In this document: positions 24,978-33,538 of the stretch, in pieces
Layout of the letters: every line of letters begins with the position of its first letter
Numbering within the stretch: position 1 is the first letter of the stretch
DNA from: Agromyces sp. H66
GTDB lineage: Bacteria > Actinomycetota > Actinomycetes > Actinomycetales > Microbacteriaceae
DNA length: 64,000 nt
NCBI RefSeq assembly: GCF_004959775.1
Contig: NZ_SJZG01000003.1
Location: 400,170 to 464,169 of the forward strand
Direction of reading: 5' to 3'
The notes under the pieces: generated by a model
Seen by the model: only the letters and a program-made list of their open reading frames with translations
The model's database searches: none
Told to the model about the DNA's origin: nothing
Translations under genes and position numbers: made by a program

Positions 24978-26296
24978 TGAGCGACCTTCAGCCCCAGGCG
25001 CAGACGCTGTTCCGGTTCGCGACCGCCGGATCCGTCGACGACGGCAAGTCCACGCTCGTCGGCCGCCTGCTGCACGACTCGAAGGCGATTCTCGCCGACC
25101 AGCTCGAGCAGGTCGCGCGCACGAGCGCAGAGCGCGGCTTCGGCGGCGAGCCCGGCGCGATCGACTTCGCCCTCCTCACCGACGGCCTGCGCGCCGAGCG
25201 CGAGCAGGGCATCACGATCGACGTCGCCTACCGCTACTTTTCGACGGGTCGCCGGTCGTTCATCCTCGCCGACTGCCCCGGCCACGTGCAGTACACGCGC
25301 AACATGGTCACGGGAGCCGCCACCGCCGACGCCGTCGTCGTGCTCGTCGATGCGCGCAAGGGCGTGCTCGAGCAGACCCGCCGGCACCTCGCGGTCGTGC
25401 AGCTCCTGCGCGTGCCGCACGTCATCGTGGCCGTGAACAAGATCGACCTGCTCGGCTACGACGAGGCCGCCTTCGCGGCGGTGGCGACGGATGTCTCCGC
25501 GCTCGTGCGCGACCTCGGCCTCCCCGAAGCGCACGTGATCCCGGTGTCGGCGCTCGCGGGCGACAACGTCGTCGAGCGGTCGGCGAACACGCCCTGGTAC
25601 GACGGCCCGGCGCTCCTCGAGCTGCTCGAGACGCTGCCCGCGCTCGACGAGCTCGAGTCGGATCTCGAGGCGTTCCGGATGCCGGTGCAGCTCGTCATCC
25701 GCCCGCAGGGCGCACTGGCGCACGATGTCGCCGACCCCGAGGCCTACCGCGACCACCGCGCCTTCGCCGGGCGCATCTCGTCGGGCACCGTGCGCGTCGG
25801 CGACGAGGTGCAGGTGTTCCCGGCGGGGGCCACGACGACCGTGGTGGGCATCGACGCAGGTACGGTAGCCCTCGAGTCGGCGTCGGCGCCGCAGTCGGTC
25901 GCGCTTCGCCTCGCCGACGAGCTCGATGCGGCGCGCGGCGCGGTGATCGCGGCATCCGGATCGCTGCCGGCCGCCCGGCGCGAGCTCGAGGCATCCGTCT
26001 TCCAGCTCGACCCGAGGCCGCTCGTGCCCGGCGCCCGCGTGCTCGTGAAGTCGGGCACGTCGACCGTGCAGGCGCTCGTGACCGCGGTGCACGGCCGCCG
26101 CGACCTGACGACCCTCGCGCTGGAGCCCGCCGGCCGGCTCGAGGTCAACGACATCGGCCAGGTCGCGTTGAGGCTCGCCGCCGAGCTCTCCGTGGAGCCC
26201 TACGCCGACCATCGCCGTGCGGGTGCGTTCCTCGTGATCCACCCGCAGGACGGAGCGACCCTCGCGGCCGCGATCGTCACCGGAGCGCCCGCATGA
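24977..26296 (+). CDS. cysN: Sulfate adenylyltransferase subunit 1 (GTPase)
   Basis: The protein has 439 residues. GTPase motifs are GSVDDGKST (18-26), DCPGH and NKID. Two EF-Tu-like beta-barrel domains follow. It ends without the CysC kinase domain that some actinobacterial CysN proteins carry as a fusion. This agrees with direct APS reduction by the CysH next door. Start and cysD stop share one base. Confidence 0.95.
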   Translation: MSDLQPQAQTLFRFATAGSVDDGKSTLVGRLLHDSKAILADQLEQVARTSAERGFGGEPGAIDFALLTDGLRAEREQGITIDVAYRYFSTGRRSFILADCPGHVQYTRNMVTGAATADAVVVLVDARKGVLEQTRRHLAVVQLLRVPHVIVAVNKIDLLGYDEAAFAAVATDVSALVRDLGLPEAHVIPVSALAGDNVVERSANTPWYDGPALLELLETLPALDELESDLEAFRMPVQLVIRPQGALAHDVADPEAYRDHRAFAGRISSGTVRVGDEVQVFPAGATTTVVGIDAGTVALESASAPQSVALRLADELDAARGAVIAASGSLPAARRELEASVFQLDPRPLVPGARVLVKSGTSTVQALVTAVHGRRDLTTLALEPAGRLEVNDIGQVALRLAAELSVEPYADHRRAGAFLVIHPQDGATLAAAIVTGAPA

Positions 26297-27396
26297 CGAC
26301 TCGCGGATTCGGCGCACAACTCGGCGAGCTCGTCGCGGGCGTCGCGGTGGCGGCCGCGATCGTCATCGTGCCCGTCGTCGTCGGCAGCGTCGGTCGCGCG
26401 GCGGCCGAGCCGCCGGGAGTGGATGCCCCGGGCGGAGCGGCCCCAGTGCTGCGGCTCGGCTATCTCGCGAACGTCACGCACGCACCCGCGCTCGTCGGCC
26501 TCGAGACCGGCCTCCTCGCCGACGCCCTCGGCGGCACCGACCTCGCGCCGCAGGCGTTCGCCGCCGGACCCGCGGCGATCGAGGCGCTGAGTGCCGGCGC
26601 GATCGACGCCGCCTACCTCGGACCGAACCCGGCCGTGAACAGCTTCGTGCAGTCGGGGGGCGCCTCGCTCCGCATCGTGGCCGGGGCCGCCGGCGGGGGC
26701 GCGGCGCTCGTCGTGCGCGACGGCATCGAGGACGCGGGCGATCTGCACGGCGCGACGCTCGCGAGCCCGCAGCTCGGCAACACCCAGGACGTCGCCCTGC
26801 GCTCCTGGCTCGCCGACCACGATCTCACGACGTCCGCGACCGGTGGCGGCGACGTCGACATCGTGCCGACCGAAAACGCCCGCACCCTGCAGCTGTTCCA
26901 GTCGGGCGAGCTCGACGGCGCGTGGCTCCCAGAGCCGTGGGTCTCGCGGCTCGTGTTGGAGGCCGGTGCCGAGGTGCTCGTCGACGAGGGCGAGCTGTGG
27001 CCGCACGGCGAGTATCCGACCACGGTGCTCGTGGTGCGCGCGGACTACGTCGCCGAGCACCCCGACACGGTGCGGGCCCTCGTGGCCGGCCATGCGGCAT
27101 CCGTCGACTGGATCACCGGCCACCCCCACGAGCTCGCCGACGTCGTGAACGACCGCCTCGCGGCCGACACCGGCGCGCCCCTGCCCGACGCGGTCATCGA
27201 CCGCGCGCTCGACCATGTCTCCGCGACCACCGACCCGTTCGCCGCCACGTTCCCCGCGCTGCAGCGGGCCGCCGTGGACACCGGCACCGGGCGCGACGGC
27301 GACCTGCGCGGGCTCTTCGACCTGCGCGCCCTCAACACCGTGCGCGCCGACGCCGGCCTCGCCCCGGTCGAGGCCGCGGGGCTCGGGGAGGAGTGA
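26293..27396 (+). CDS. Sulfonate/nitrate/taurine-type ABC transporter substrate-binding protein
   Basis: The protein has 367 residues. One hydrophobic segment at about residues 11-33 acts as a signal or membrane anchor; there is no lipobox Cys. The mature part is SsuA/TauA-like: LRLGYLANVTHAPALVGLETGLL, GAIDAAYLGPNPAVNSFVQSGG and GELDGAWLPEPWVSRLV. The position inside a sulfate-assimilation operon favours an organosulfur or sulfate ligand. ATGA overlap with cysN. Confidence 0.88.
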   Translation: MTTRGFGAQLGELVAGVAVAAAIVIVPVVVGSVGRAAAEPPGVDAPGGAAPVLRLGYLANVTHAPALVGLETGLLADALGGTDLAPQAFAAGPAAIEALSAGAIDAAYLGPNPAVNSFVQSGGASLRIVAGAAGGGAALVVRDGIEDAGDLHGATLASPQLGNTQDVALRSWLADHDLTTSATGGGDVDIVPTENARTLQLFQSGELDGAWLPEPWVSRLVLEAGAEVLVDEGELWPHGEYPTTVLVVRADYVAEHPDTVRALVAGHAASVDWITGHPHELADVVNDRLAADTGAPLPDAVIDRALDHVSATTDPFAATFPALQRAAVDTGTGRDGDLRGLFDLRALNTVRADAGLAPVEAAGLGEE

Positions 27397-27401
27397 CCGG
27401 C

Positions 27402-28151
27402 ATGCCCACCGCCCCCGCGATCCGCCTCTCGGGTGTCTCGAAGCGCTACGCCGCCGCGAGTCCCGTCGTGCTCGACGGCATCGACCTCACGGTCGCCCCG
27501 GGCGAGTTCGTGTGTCTCCTCGGCGCCTCGGGCTGCGGCAAGTCGACGCTCCTCGGGATCATCGCCTGCCTCGACACGGCGAGCGCGGGCACCGTCGAGG
27601 TCGAGGGCCGCGCCGCTGTGATGTTCCAGGAGGCGTCGCTGCTGCCGTGGCTCAGCGCCCGGCGCAACGTCGAGCTCGCGCTGCGGCTCGGCCGCGCCGA
27701 CCTGCCGCGACCCGCCCGCCGGGCACGCGCGCTCGAACTGCTCGACCTCGTGAATCTCGCGGATGCCGCGGAGAAGCGCCCGCACGAGCTCTCGGGCGGC
27801 ATGCGGCAGCGCGTCGCCCTGGCCCGTGCCCTCGCGCAGGACCGCGAGGTGCTGCTCATGGACGAGCCGTTCGCCGCGCTGGACGCGATCACGCGCGACC
27901 TGCTGCACGAGGAGCTCGAGCGGGTCTGGCGCGAGACGGGACGCACGATCGTGTTCGTGACCCACAACGTGCGGGAGGCCGCGCGGCTCGGGCAGCGTGT
28001 GCTGCTCATGTCGAGCCGCCCGGGCCGGATCGTGAACGAGTGGCGGGTCGCCGACGATGCGCCTCGCCGCATCGAGTCGCCGCAGGTCTCCGCCCTCTCG
28101 GTCGAGATCACCGAGCAGCTGCGAAGGGAGATCCTCCGCAATGCCGCCTGA
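27402..28151 (+). CDS. ABC transporter ATP-binding protein, SsuB/TauB-like
   Basis: The protein has 249 residues from the ATG at 27402, with GGGGAGG about ten bases upstream. A GTG at 27393 overlapping the previous stop is also possible but lies on the binding site. Walker A is GASGCGKST, signature LSGGMRQR, Walker B VLLMDEP, switch FVTHN. The FVTHNVREAARL segment is typical of the sulfonate/nitrate family. It energises the permease encoded next, which starts inside its 3' end. Confidence 0.92.
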   Translation: MPTAPAIRLSGVSKRYAAASPVVLDGIDLTVAPGEFVCLLGASGCGKSTLLGIIACLDTASAGTVEVEGRAAVMFQEASLLPWLSARRNVELALRLGRADLPRPARRARALELLDLVNLADAAEKRPHELSGGMRQRVALARALAQDREVLLMDEPFAALDAITRDLLHEELERVWRETGRTIVFVTHNVREAARLGQRVLLMSSRPGRIVNEWRVADDAPRRIESPQVSALSVEITEQLRREILRNAA

Positions 28152-29052
28152 GACGCTCGTCGCAGCCTCCGCCGCGGCCGCCGACACGCACGCCGACGAC
28201 CTCCGAACTCTCGAGGCCGGCCTCGACCGGCTGCAGACCGACGTCGAACGCCCGCTGCCGTGGTGGCGCCGAGCGATCGACGGCGTGCTGCCGCCCGTGC
28301 TGCTCGTCATCGTGCTGCTCGCCGCCTGGCAGGCGTACACGGTCATCGCGCAGCCGCGGCCCGACCTCGCGCCCGGACCGCTCGATGTCGCCGCCGCGCT
28401 CGGCGAGGCGTGGAACGACGGACGCCTGCAGCTCGCGGTGGCCACGAGCCTCGAGCGCGGCATCCTCGGGTTCCTCATCGCCGTCGCCGTCGGCACGCCG
28501 CTCGGCCTGCTCCTCGCGGAGTGGGCGCCGCTCCGCCGCGCACTCGGACCGCTCATCTCGGGTCTGCAGGTGCTGCCGTCGGTCGCGTGGGTGCCCGCGG
28601 CGATCCTCTGGTTCGGACTGTCGGATGCCACGGTGTACTTCGTCGTGCTCATGGGCGCGATCCCGTCGATCGTGAACGGACTCGTGGCCGGCGTCGCCCA
28701 GGTGCCGCCGCAGCTGCGCCGGGTCGGACGCGTGCTCGGCGCCTCGAGGCTCGAGCTCGCGACATCCGTCGTGCTGCCGGCCGCGCTGCCGGGTTACCTC
28801 GCCGGGCTCAAGCAGGGCTGGGCGTTCTCGTGGCGCTCGCTCATGGCCGCGGAGATCATCGCGTTCGGCGGCTCGATCGGCTTCGGGCTCGGCTCGCTGC
28901 TGCAGCAGGGTCGCGACCTCGCCGACCTCGCGGGCGTGCTCGGCACGATCCTCGTCATCCTCGCGCTCGGCATCGTCATCGAGCTGCTCGTCTTCGCACC
29001 CGTCGAACGCGGCCTGCTGCGCCGCCGCGGACTCACCGGAGGGACCCCATGA
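28141..29052 (+). CDS. ABC transporter permease, SsuC/TauC-like
   Basis: The protein has 303 residues and overlaps the ATPase gene by 11 bases. The N-terminal 45 residues are hydrophilic; six membrane helices follow. The EAA loop is RRVGRVLGASRLELATSVVLPAALPGYLAGLKQGW, and the FSWRSLMAAEII and GLGSLLQQG motifs are characteristic of SsuC-type permeases. With the two preceding genes it forms a complete importer. Confidence 0.92.
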   Translation: MPPETLVAASAAAADTHADDLRTLEAGLDRLQTDVERPLPWWRRAIDGVLPPVLLVIVLLAAWQAYTVIAQPRPDLAPGPLDVAAALGEAWNDGRLQLAVATSLERGILGFLIAVAVGTPLGLLLAEWAPLRRALGPLISGLQVLPSVAWVPAAILWFGLSDATVYFVVLMGAIPSIVNGLVAGVAQVPPQLRRVGRVLGASRLELATSVVLPAALPGYLAGLKQGWAFSWRSLMAAEIIAFGGSIGFGLGSLLQQGRDLADLAGVLGTILVILALGIVIELLVFAPVERGLLRRRGLTGGTP

Positions 29053-29843
29053 CGAACACCCCGATCGGAAACGTCACGCTCGTCGGCGCCGGCCCCGGCG
29101 ATGCGGGGCTCCTCACGATCCGCGGACTCCGGGCGCTCGAGGCCGCCGATGTCATCGTCGCCGACCGGCTCGGCGCCCGGGGCGTGCTCGACGGTCTCGC
29201 GGCCGACGGCGTGCACCTCCACGCCGAGGTCGTCGACGTCGGCAAGCTCCCCGGCCACCACGCCGTGCCGCAGGACGCGATCAACGAGCTGCTCGTCACC
29301 CTCGCCTCCGACGGCAAGCAGGTCGTGCGACTGAAGGGCGGCGATCCGTTCATCTTCGGGCGCGGCGGCGAGGAGGTCACGTTCTGCCGCGACCACGGCA
29401 TCAGCGTCGAGGTCGTGCCCGGCATCACGAGCGCCATCTCGGTGCCCGCGATCGCCGGCATCCCCCTCACGCACCGGGGCCTGGCCACGACCTTCACCGT
29501 GGTCACCGGCCACGACCAGATCCAATCGCTGGGCGGTAGACGCGACCACACCGTCGTGCTGCTCATGGGCATCGGCACGCTCGCCAACTCCGCGATCACC
29601 CTGGCTCGCGGCGAGCGCGGCGGCGGATGCCCCGTCGCGATCATCGAGGACGGCTACGGGCCGCGACAGCGGGTGACGATCGGCACGCTCGACACGATCG
29701 CACTGCAGGCGGCGCGCCGGGGCATCCGCTCGCCCGCCGTTGTCGTGGTCGGCGATGTCGTCTCCCTCAGCCCGTATGCCCCCGAAACGCTGGTTTCGAC
29801 CGGCGCACCCAGCGAACCCCACCGAAAGGCCACCACCCGATGA
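29049..29843 (+). CDS. cobA: Uroporphyrinogen-III C-methyltransferase
   Basis: The protein has 264 residues. It has the SAM-binding GAGPGDAGLLTIRG motif (14-27), then RLKGGDPFIFGRGGEE and VVPGITSA, the hallmarks of SUMT enzymes. It makes precorrin-2, the first committed siroheme intermediate. It is a single-domain form without the CysG dehydrogenase/chelatase part. The chelatase lies 8 kb upstream; the precorrin-2 dehydrogenase step has no gene in this window. ATGA overlap on both sides. Confidence 0.93.
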   Translation: MTNTPIGNVTLVGAGPGDAGLLTIRGLRALEAADVIVADRLGARGVLDGLAADGVHLHAEVVDVGKLPGHHAVPQDAINELLVTLASDGKQVVRLKGGDPFIFGRGGEEVTFCRDHGISVEVVPGITSAISVPAIAGIPLTHRGLATTFTVVTGHDQIQSLGGRRDHTVVLLMGIGTLANSAITLARGERGGGCPVAIIEDGYGPRQRVTIGTLDTIALQAARRGIRSPAVVVVGDVVSLSPYAPETLVSTGAPSEPHRKATTR

Positions 29844-31285
29844 CCCTCTCCCTCCGCGTCGCGATCGTCGGCGCCGGCCCCGCCGGCATCTACGCCGGCA
29901 ACATCCTTCACCGCCAGGTCTCGGAAGCCGGCGGCACCGTCGCAATCGACCTGTTCGAGTCGCTGCCCGCGCCGTACGGCCTGATCCGCTACGGCGTCGC
30001 CCCCGACCACCCGCGCATCAAGGGCATCGTGACCTCGCTGCACGAGATGCTCGACGCGGGCACGATCCGGCTCATCGGCAACGTCGAGGTGGGCCGCGAC
30101 ATCACGGTCGACGAGCTGCGCGCGCGCTACGACGCGGTGATCTTCGCGACGGGCGCCCTGAGGGACGCCCCGCTCGACATCCCCGGCATCGACCTGCCCG
30201 GATCCTACGGCGCGGCGGACTTCGTCGCCTGGTACGACGGACACCCCGACGTGCCGCGCGACTGGCCGCTCGATGCGCGCGAGGTCGCCGTCATCGGCAA
30301 CGGCAACGTCGCCCTCGACGTCGCACGCATGCTGGCGAAGCATCCGAAGGACCTCATCCCCACGGATGTCCCGGCCAACGTGCTCGCCGGCCTCGAGGCG
30401 TCGCCCGTGACCGACGTGCACGTGTACGGCCGCCGCGGGCCGCTGCACGTCAAGTTCACGCCCATCGAGCTCCGCGAGCTCGGCGAGGTGCCCGACGTCG
30501 ACGTGATCGTGTACGACGACGACTTCGAGCGGGCCGCCGGCGACCCGCACGCGGAGGCATTGCTCGCGTCGAACAACCAGGTGAAGGTGATGAGCCGCAC
30601 GCTGAACGGCTGGCGCCGCTCCGAATGGGCCCCTGAGCCTGTCGAAGGGGCCGCGTCGCGCCGCCTGCACCTGCACTTCCTGCACACGCCCGTCGAGGTG
30701 CTCGGCGACGACCGCGTCGAGGGCGTGCGCTTCGAGCGCACCCGGCCGGTCGGCGACGGCTCGGTCGAGGGCACCGGCGAGTTCGTCGACGTGCCCGTGC
30801 AGGCCGTGTACCGCGCCGTCGGCTACGCGAGCTCGCCCGTGGCGGGCCTGCCGTTCGACGAGCGTCGCGCGGTGATCCCCAACGAGGGCGGACGCGTGAC
30901 GGATGCCTCGGGCGCACCGGTCCCCGGCGTCTACGCGACCGGCTGGATCAAGCGCGGCCCCGTCGGCCTCATCGGACACACGAAGGGCGACGCGCTCGAG
31001 ACCATCACGAACCTGGTGGCGGATGCCGCGGCCGGCGTGCTGCCCGCACCGCAGGTCGACGCGGGGCCCGACGGCGACGAGGTGTTCGAGCTGCTCGAGG
31101 CTCGCGGCATCCGCTTCACGACCTGGGCCGGATGGCTCGAGCTCGATGCACACGAGCGCGGCCTCGGCGAGGCGTGGGAGCCGACGGATGCCGCGTACGC
31201 CGGCGCCGCCCGCGAGCGCGTGAAGGTCGTGCCGCGCGACGAGCAGGTCGAGATCTCGCGGGCCGGCGCGCTGGTGGGCTCGTGA
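29840..31285 (+). CDS. fprA: FAD-dependent NADPH-ferredoxin reductase (FprA-like)
   Basis: The protein has 481 residues. The FAD-binding GAGPAGIYA is at 10-18, the adrenodoxin-reductase motif YGLIRYGVAPDHPRIK at 47-62, and the NADP-binding GNGNVALDVARML near 155. It passes electrons from NADPH to the ferredoxin encoded next, which feeds the sulfite reductase. An unusual feature lies at 30630-30650: a repeat-like sequence (CCCTGAGCCTGTCGAAGGGG) sits in frame and encodes PEPVEG, where relatives have a short variable loop. Confidence 0.93.
   Translation: MTLSLRVAIVGAGPAGIYAGNILHRQVSEAGGTVAIDLFESLPAPYGLIRYGVAPDHPRIKGIVTSLHEMLDAGTIRLIGNVEVGRDITVDELRARYDAVIFATGALRDAPLDIPGIDLPGSYGAADFVAWYDGHPDVPRDWPLDAREVAVIGNGNVALDVARMLAKHPKDLIPTDVPANVLAGLEASPVTDVHVYGRRGPLHVKFTPIELRELGEVPDVDVIVYDDDFERAAGDPHAEALLASNNQVKVMSRTLNGWRRSEWAPEPVEGAASRRLHLHFLHTPVEVLGDDRVEGVRFERTRPVGDGSVEGTGEFVDVPVQAVYRAVGYASSPVAGLPFDERRAVIPNEGGRVTDASGAPVPGVYATGWIKRGPVGLIGHTKGDALETITNLVADAAAGVLPAPQVDAGPDGDEVFELLEARGIRFTTWAGWLELDAHERGLGEAWEPTDAAYAGAARERVKVVPRDEQVEISRAGALVGS
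30630..30650. repeat. REP-like palindromic element inside fprA
   Basis: CCCTGAGCCTGTCGAAGGGG is an imperfect palindrome of the CCCTTCGACAGGCTCAGGG type, which I know as a dispersed, normally intergenic repeat in several high-GC bacteria. Here it is in frame within a gene. No second copy was noticed in the window. Confidence 0.55.
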
Positions 31286-31599
31286 CATACGTCATCGCGC
31301 TGCCGTGCGTCGACGTCAAGGACCGCGCGTGCGTCGACGAATGCCCGGTGGACTGCATCTACGAGGGCGAGCGGTCGCTGTACATCCACCCCGACGAGTG
31401 CGTGGACTGCGGCGCGTGCGAGCCCGTGTGCCCGGTCGAGGCGATCTACTACGAGGACGACCTGCCCGAGGTCTGGGCCGACTACTACCGGGCGAACGTC
31501 GAGTTCTTCGACGAGCTCGGGTCGCCTGGGGGCGCAGCGAAGGTGGGGGCGCTCGCGTTCGACCACCCGGTGGTGGCGGCGGTGCCGGTGCGGGCGTAG
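31282..31599 (+). CDS. fdxA: Seven-iron ferredoxin (FdxA-like)
   Basis: The protein has 105 residues from GTG, overlapping fprA by GTGA. CVDVKDRACVDECPVDC carries the [3Fe-4S] and part of the [4Fe-4S] ligands; CVDCGACEPVCP carries the rest. DLPEVWADYYRANVEFFDELGSPGGA is the conserved C-terminal extension of actinobacterial FdxA. It is the last gene of the sulfur operon and the likely direct electron donor to the siroheme reductase. Confidence 0.95.
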   Translation: MTYVIALPCVDVKDRACVDECPVDCIYEGERSLYIHPDECVDCGACEPVCPVEAIYYEDDLPEVWADYYRANVEFFDELGSPGGAAKVGALAFDHPVVAAVPVRA

Positions 31600-31616
31600 G
31601 AGTCGCGCCCCCGCGG

Positions 31617-32783
31617 TCAGCGGTGCTTCGCTCGGACGACGCGCTCGTAGAAGGCGAGGTGCGCCCGCGTCACGGCAGCGTCGTCGAGCAGGCCGGGAGT
31701 CTGGGGGGCGGATGCCGCGAGCCGCACCCGGAGCGCGGCATCCGCGTCGAGGCGGGCGAGCGCAGACGCGAGCGCGCCGACGTCACGCGGTGGCACGAGG
31801 AGCCCGTTGCGGCCGTCGTCGATCCACTCGGACGGGCCGCCCTCGTCGGCCGCGATCACGGCGCGCCCCGCTGCGAGATACTGCAGCACGTTCTGGCCGA
31901 GCGGCTCGGGTCGGGTGGATGCCTGCACCGCGACATCCCACCCCGCGAGCAGGGCGTCGACGTCGTCGACGTGCCCGAGGAAGTCGACCCGATCGCCGAC
32001 GCCCAGCGTCTCGGCGGTGCGGCGGAGCTCCTCGAGGTGCCCCTCGTGCCCGAAGGGCGCGTCGCCGGCGAACTGGAGGCGCGCGTCGCGGCCGCGGTCG
32101 CGGAACGCGCGGGCGAACGCCTCGAGCAGGAGGTGCTGCCCCTTCCACGGGTCGATGCGAGCGAGCATGCCGACCGTTCGGACAGGGCCGTCGGCCCGGG
32201 TGTCCGCCGGCGCCTTGCCCACGCGAAGGCCGGACGCGCTCGGGATGACCTCGGCCACGACGTCGGGCCGCAGGTATGCGCGAGCCGAGTCGAGCGTGGC
32301 ACTCGAGTTCGCGATCACGCCGTCGGCGCGGGGCAGCACGACCCGCACCATAAGCGAATGACCCGACCGACCGAGCGCCTCGGGTTCGACGAGGTCGCGC
32401 AGGTGCACGACGAACGGCTTCCGCGACCAACGCGCGGCGAGCGCGCCGTAGGCGGCGGCGCGTGCCGTGTTGGCGTCGACGAGATCCGCGGTCGCGAAGG
32501 CACGCGAGCTCCTCGTCGCGATGGCCTGAGCGACGACTCGTGCGCCCACCGAGACGGCCGCACGCCGCCCGCCCGAACTCGCACCAGCTGGCTGGCGCAC
32601 TCCTGACATCTGCCGTGGGACTCTGGCGGGCACCGCGTCGTAGACGCCGGCGCCGCCGTCGGGCGAGCGGGCGAGCAGCAGGAACGGCGACCAACCGGGC
32701 TCGGCCCGGAGCATCCGCAGCAATGCGTATTCGGCGCCGCCGCCGACCGTGGTGTGGTCGAGGTGCAGTACGCGGAGCGTCAC
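31617..32783 (-). CDS. Glycosyltransferase family 4
   Basis: The protein has 388 residues from a GTG that overlaps the phosphatase stop (GTGA). The N-terminal Rossmann domain begins LRVLHLDHTTVGGGAEYALLRML. The C-terminal nucleotide-sugar domain has RTVGMLARIDPWKGQHLLLEA and the donor-binding EPLGQNVLQYLAAG, a variant of the EX7E motif. It is a retaining GT-B enzyme at the left end of the exopolysaccharide locus, convergent with fdxA. Donor and acceptor are unknown. Confidence 0.9.
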   Translation of the reverse strand: MTLRVLHLDHTTVGGGAEYALLRMLRAEPGWSPFLLLARSPDGGAGVYDAVPARVPRQMSGVRQPAGASSGGRRAAVSVGARVVAQAIATRSSRAFATADLVDANTARAAAYGALAARWSRKPFVVHLRDLVEPEALGRSGHSLMVRVVLPRADGVIANSSATLDSARAYLRPDVVAEVIPSASGLRVGKAPADTRADGPVRTVGMLARIDPWKGQHLLLEAFARAFRDRGRDARLQFAGDAPFGHEGHLEELRRTAETLGVGDRVDFLGHVDDVDALLAGWDVAVQASTRPEPLGQNVLQYLAAGRAVIAADEGGPSEWIDDGRNGLLVPPRDVGALASALARLDADAALRVRLAASAPQTPGLLDDAAVTRAHLAFYERVVRAKHR

Positions 32784-33460
32784 GCCTGGCGCCTGTCGCT
32801 GCGTGTGGATGCCGCGCTGCCCCGCTCGGGGAACGTGTACTCGGCGGCCTCCACGGCCTCTCGGTAGGCGGCGATCTCGGGGCGGGGCATGCCGAACAGG
32901 GCGCCGGCGAGTTCGGCGAGCGCGGGCACCTCCTCGCGGGCCATCTGCCGGTAGGCCTCGTCGTCCTTGCCCTGCGGGTCGACGATGTCGTCTTCACCGC
33001 CGGCAGCGGCGATGCGGTTGTCAGCGATCGCGAGCACCCGAGCCCGCAGCTCGGCGAGTGAATGGGGGGCCGGCCACTCCGGCAGCGCCTCGGCGACCCG
33101 GCCCGCTTCGCGGATCGTGAAGGTTCGCACGAGTGCGCCCGGCACCAGGCCCAGCACGCTGTCGCGCTGGTCATGCGACGAGACGAGCACCAGATCGGCC
33201 GCACGGAGGTGCGCCTCGGTGATCTGGGCGGCACGATGATGCGACCCGTCGGCGCCGAGCGCCTCGGCGATGACCTTGGTCCGCCGGCCCATCGCGGAGC
33301 CGACCGGCGCACCAAGTCCTGCGCTCGTGACGCGCACGTGTTCGGCCGCCCCCTTGGGCAGGTACCAGTGAGCCCACCTGTCGAGCAACACGGCGCCCAG
33401 CGCCGAACGATTGACGTTGCCCTGGCAGACGACGAGCACCGTGAACACGTCGCGATCCAC
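32780..33460 (-). CDS. Low-molecular-weight protein tyrosine phosphatase (Wzb-like)
   Basis: The protein has 226 residues from a GTG preceded by AGGAAGG. The active-site loop CQGNVNRS (12-19) is CX5RS, and Asp 161 in DIVDPQGK is the general acid. It is longer than Wzb (about 150 residues) owing to an inserted middle and a C-terminal tail. In exopolysaccharide loci such enzymes dephosphorylate the BY-kinase, and a kinase with a Tyr-rich tail is encoded at 59061-60488. It is the first gene of a two-gene leftward operon. Confidence 0.85.
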   Translation of the reverse strand: MDRDVFTVLVVCQGNVNRSALGAVLLDRWAHWYLPKGAAEHVRVTSAGLGAPVGSAMGRRTKVIAEALGADGSHHRAAQITEAHLRAADLVLVSSHDQRDSVLGLVPGALVRTFTIREAGRVAEALPEWPAPHSLAELRARVLAIADNRIAAAGGEDDIVDPQGKDDEAYRQMAREEVPALAELAGALFGMPRPEIAAYREAVEAAEYTFPERGSAASTRSDRRQA

Positions 33461-33538
33461 CGCGTCACCTTCCTGCTCGCCGCTGGTCCGGGCCCGCCGC
33501 CCGGATAGGGTTTCATAGGAGTCTACGAGGGAGGTGAG

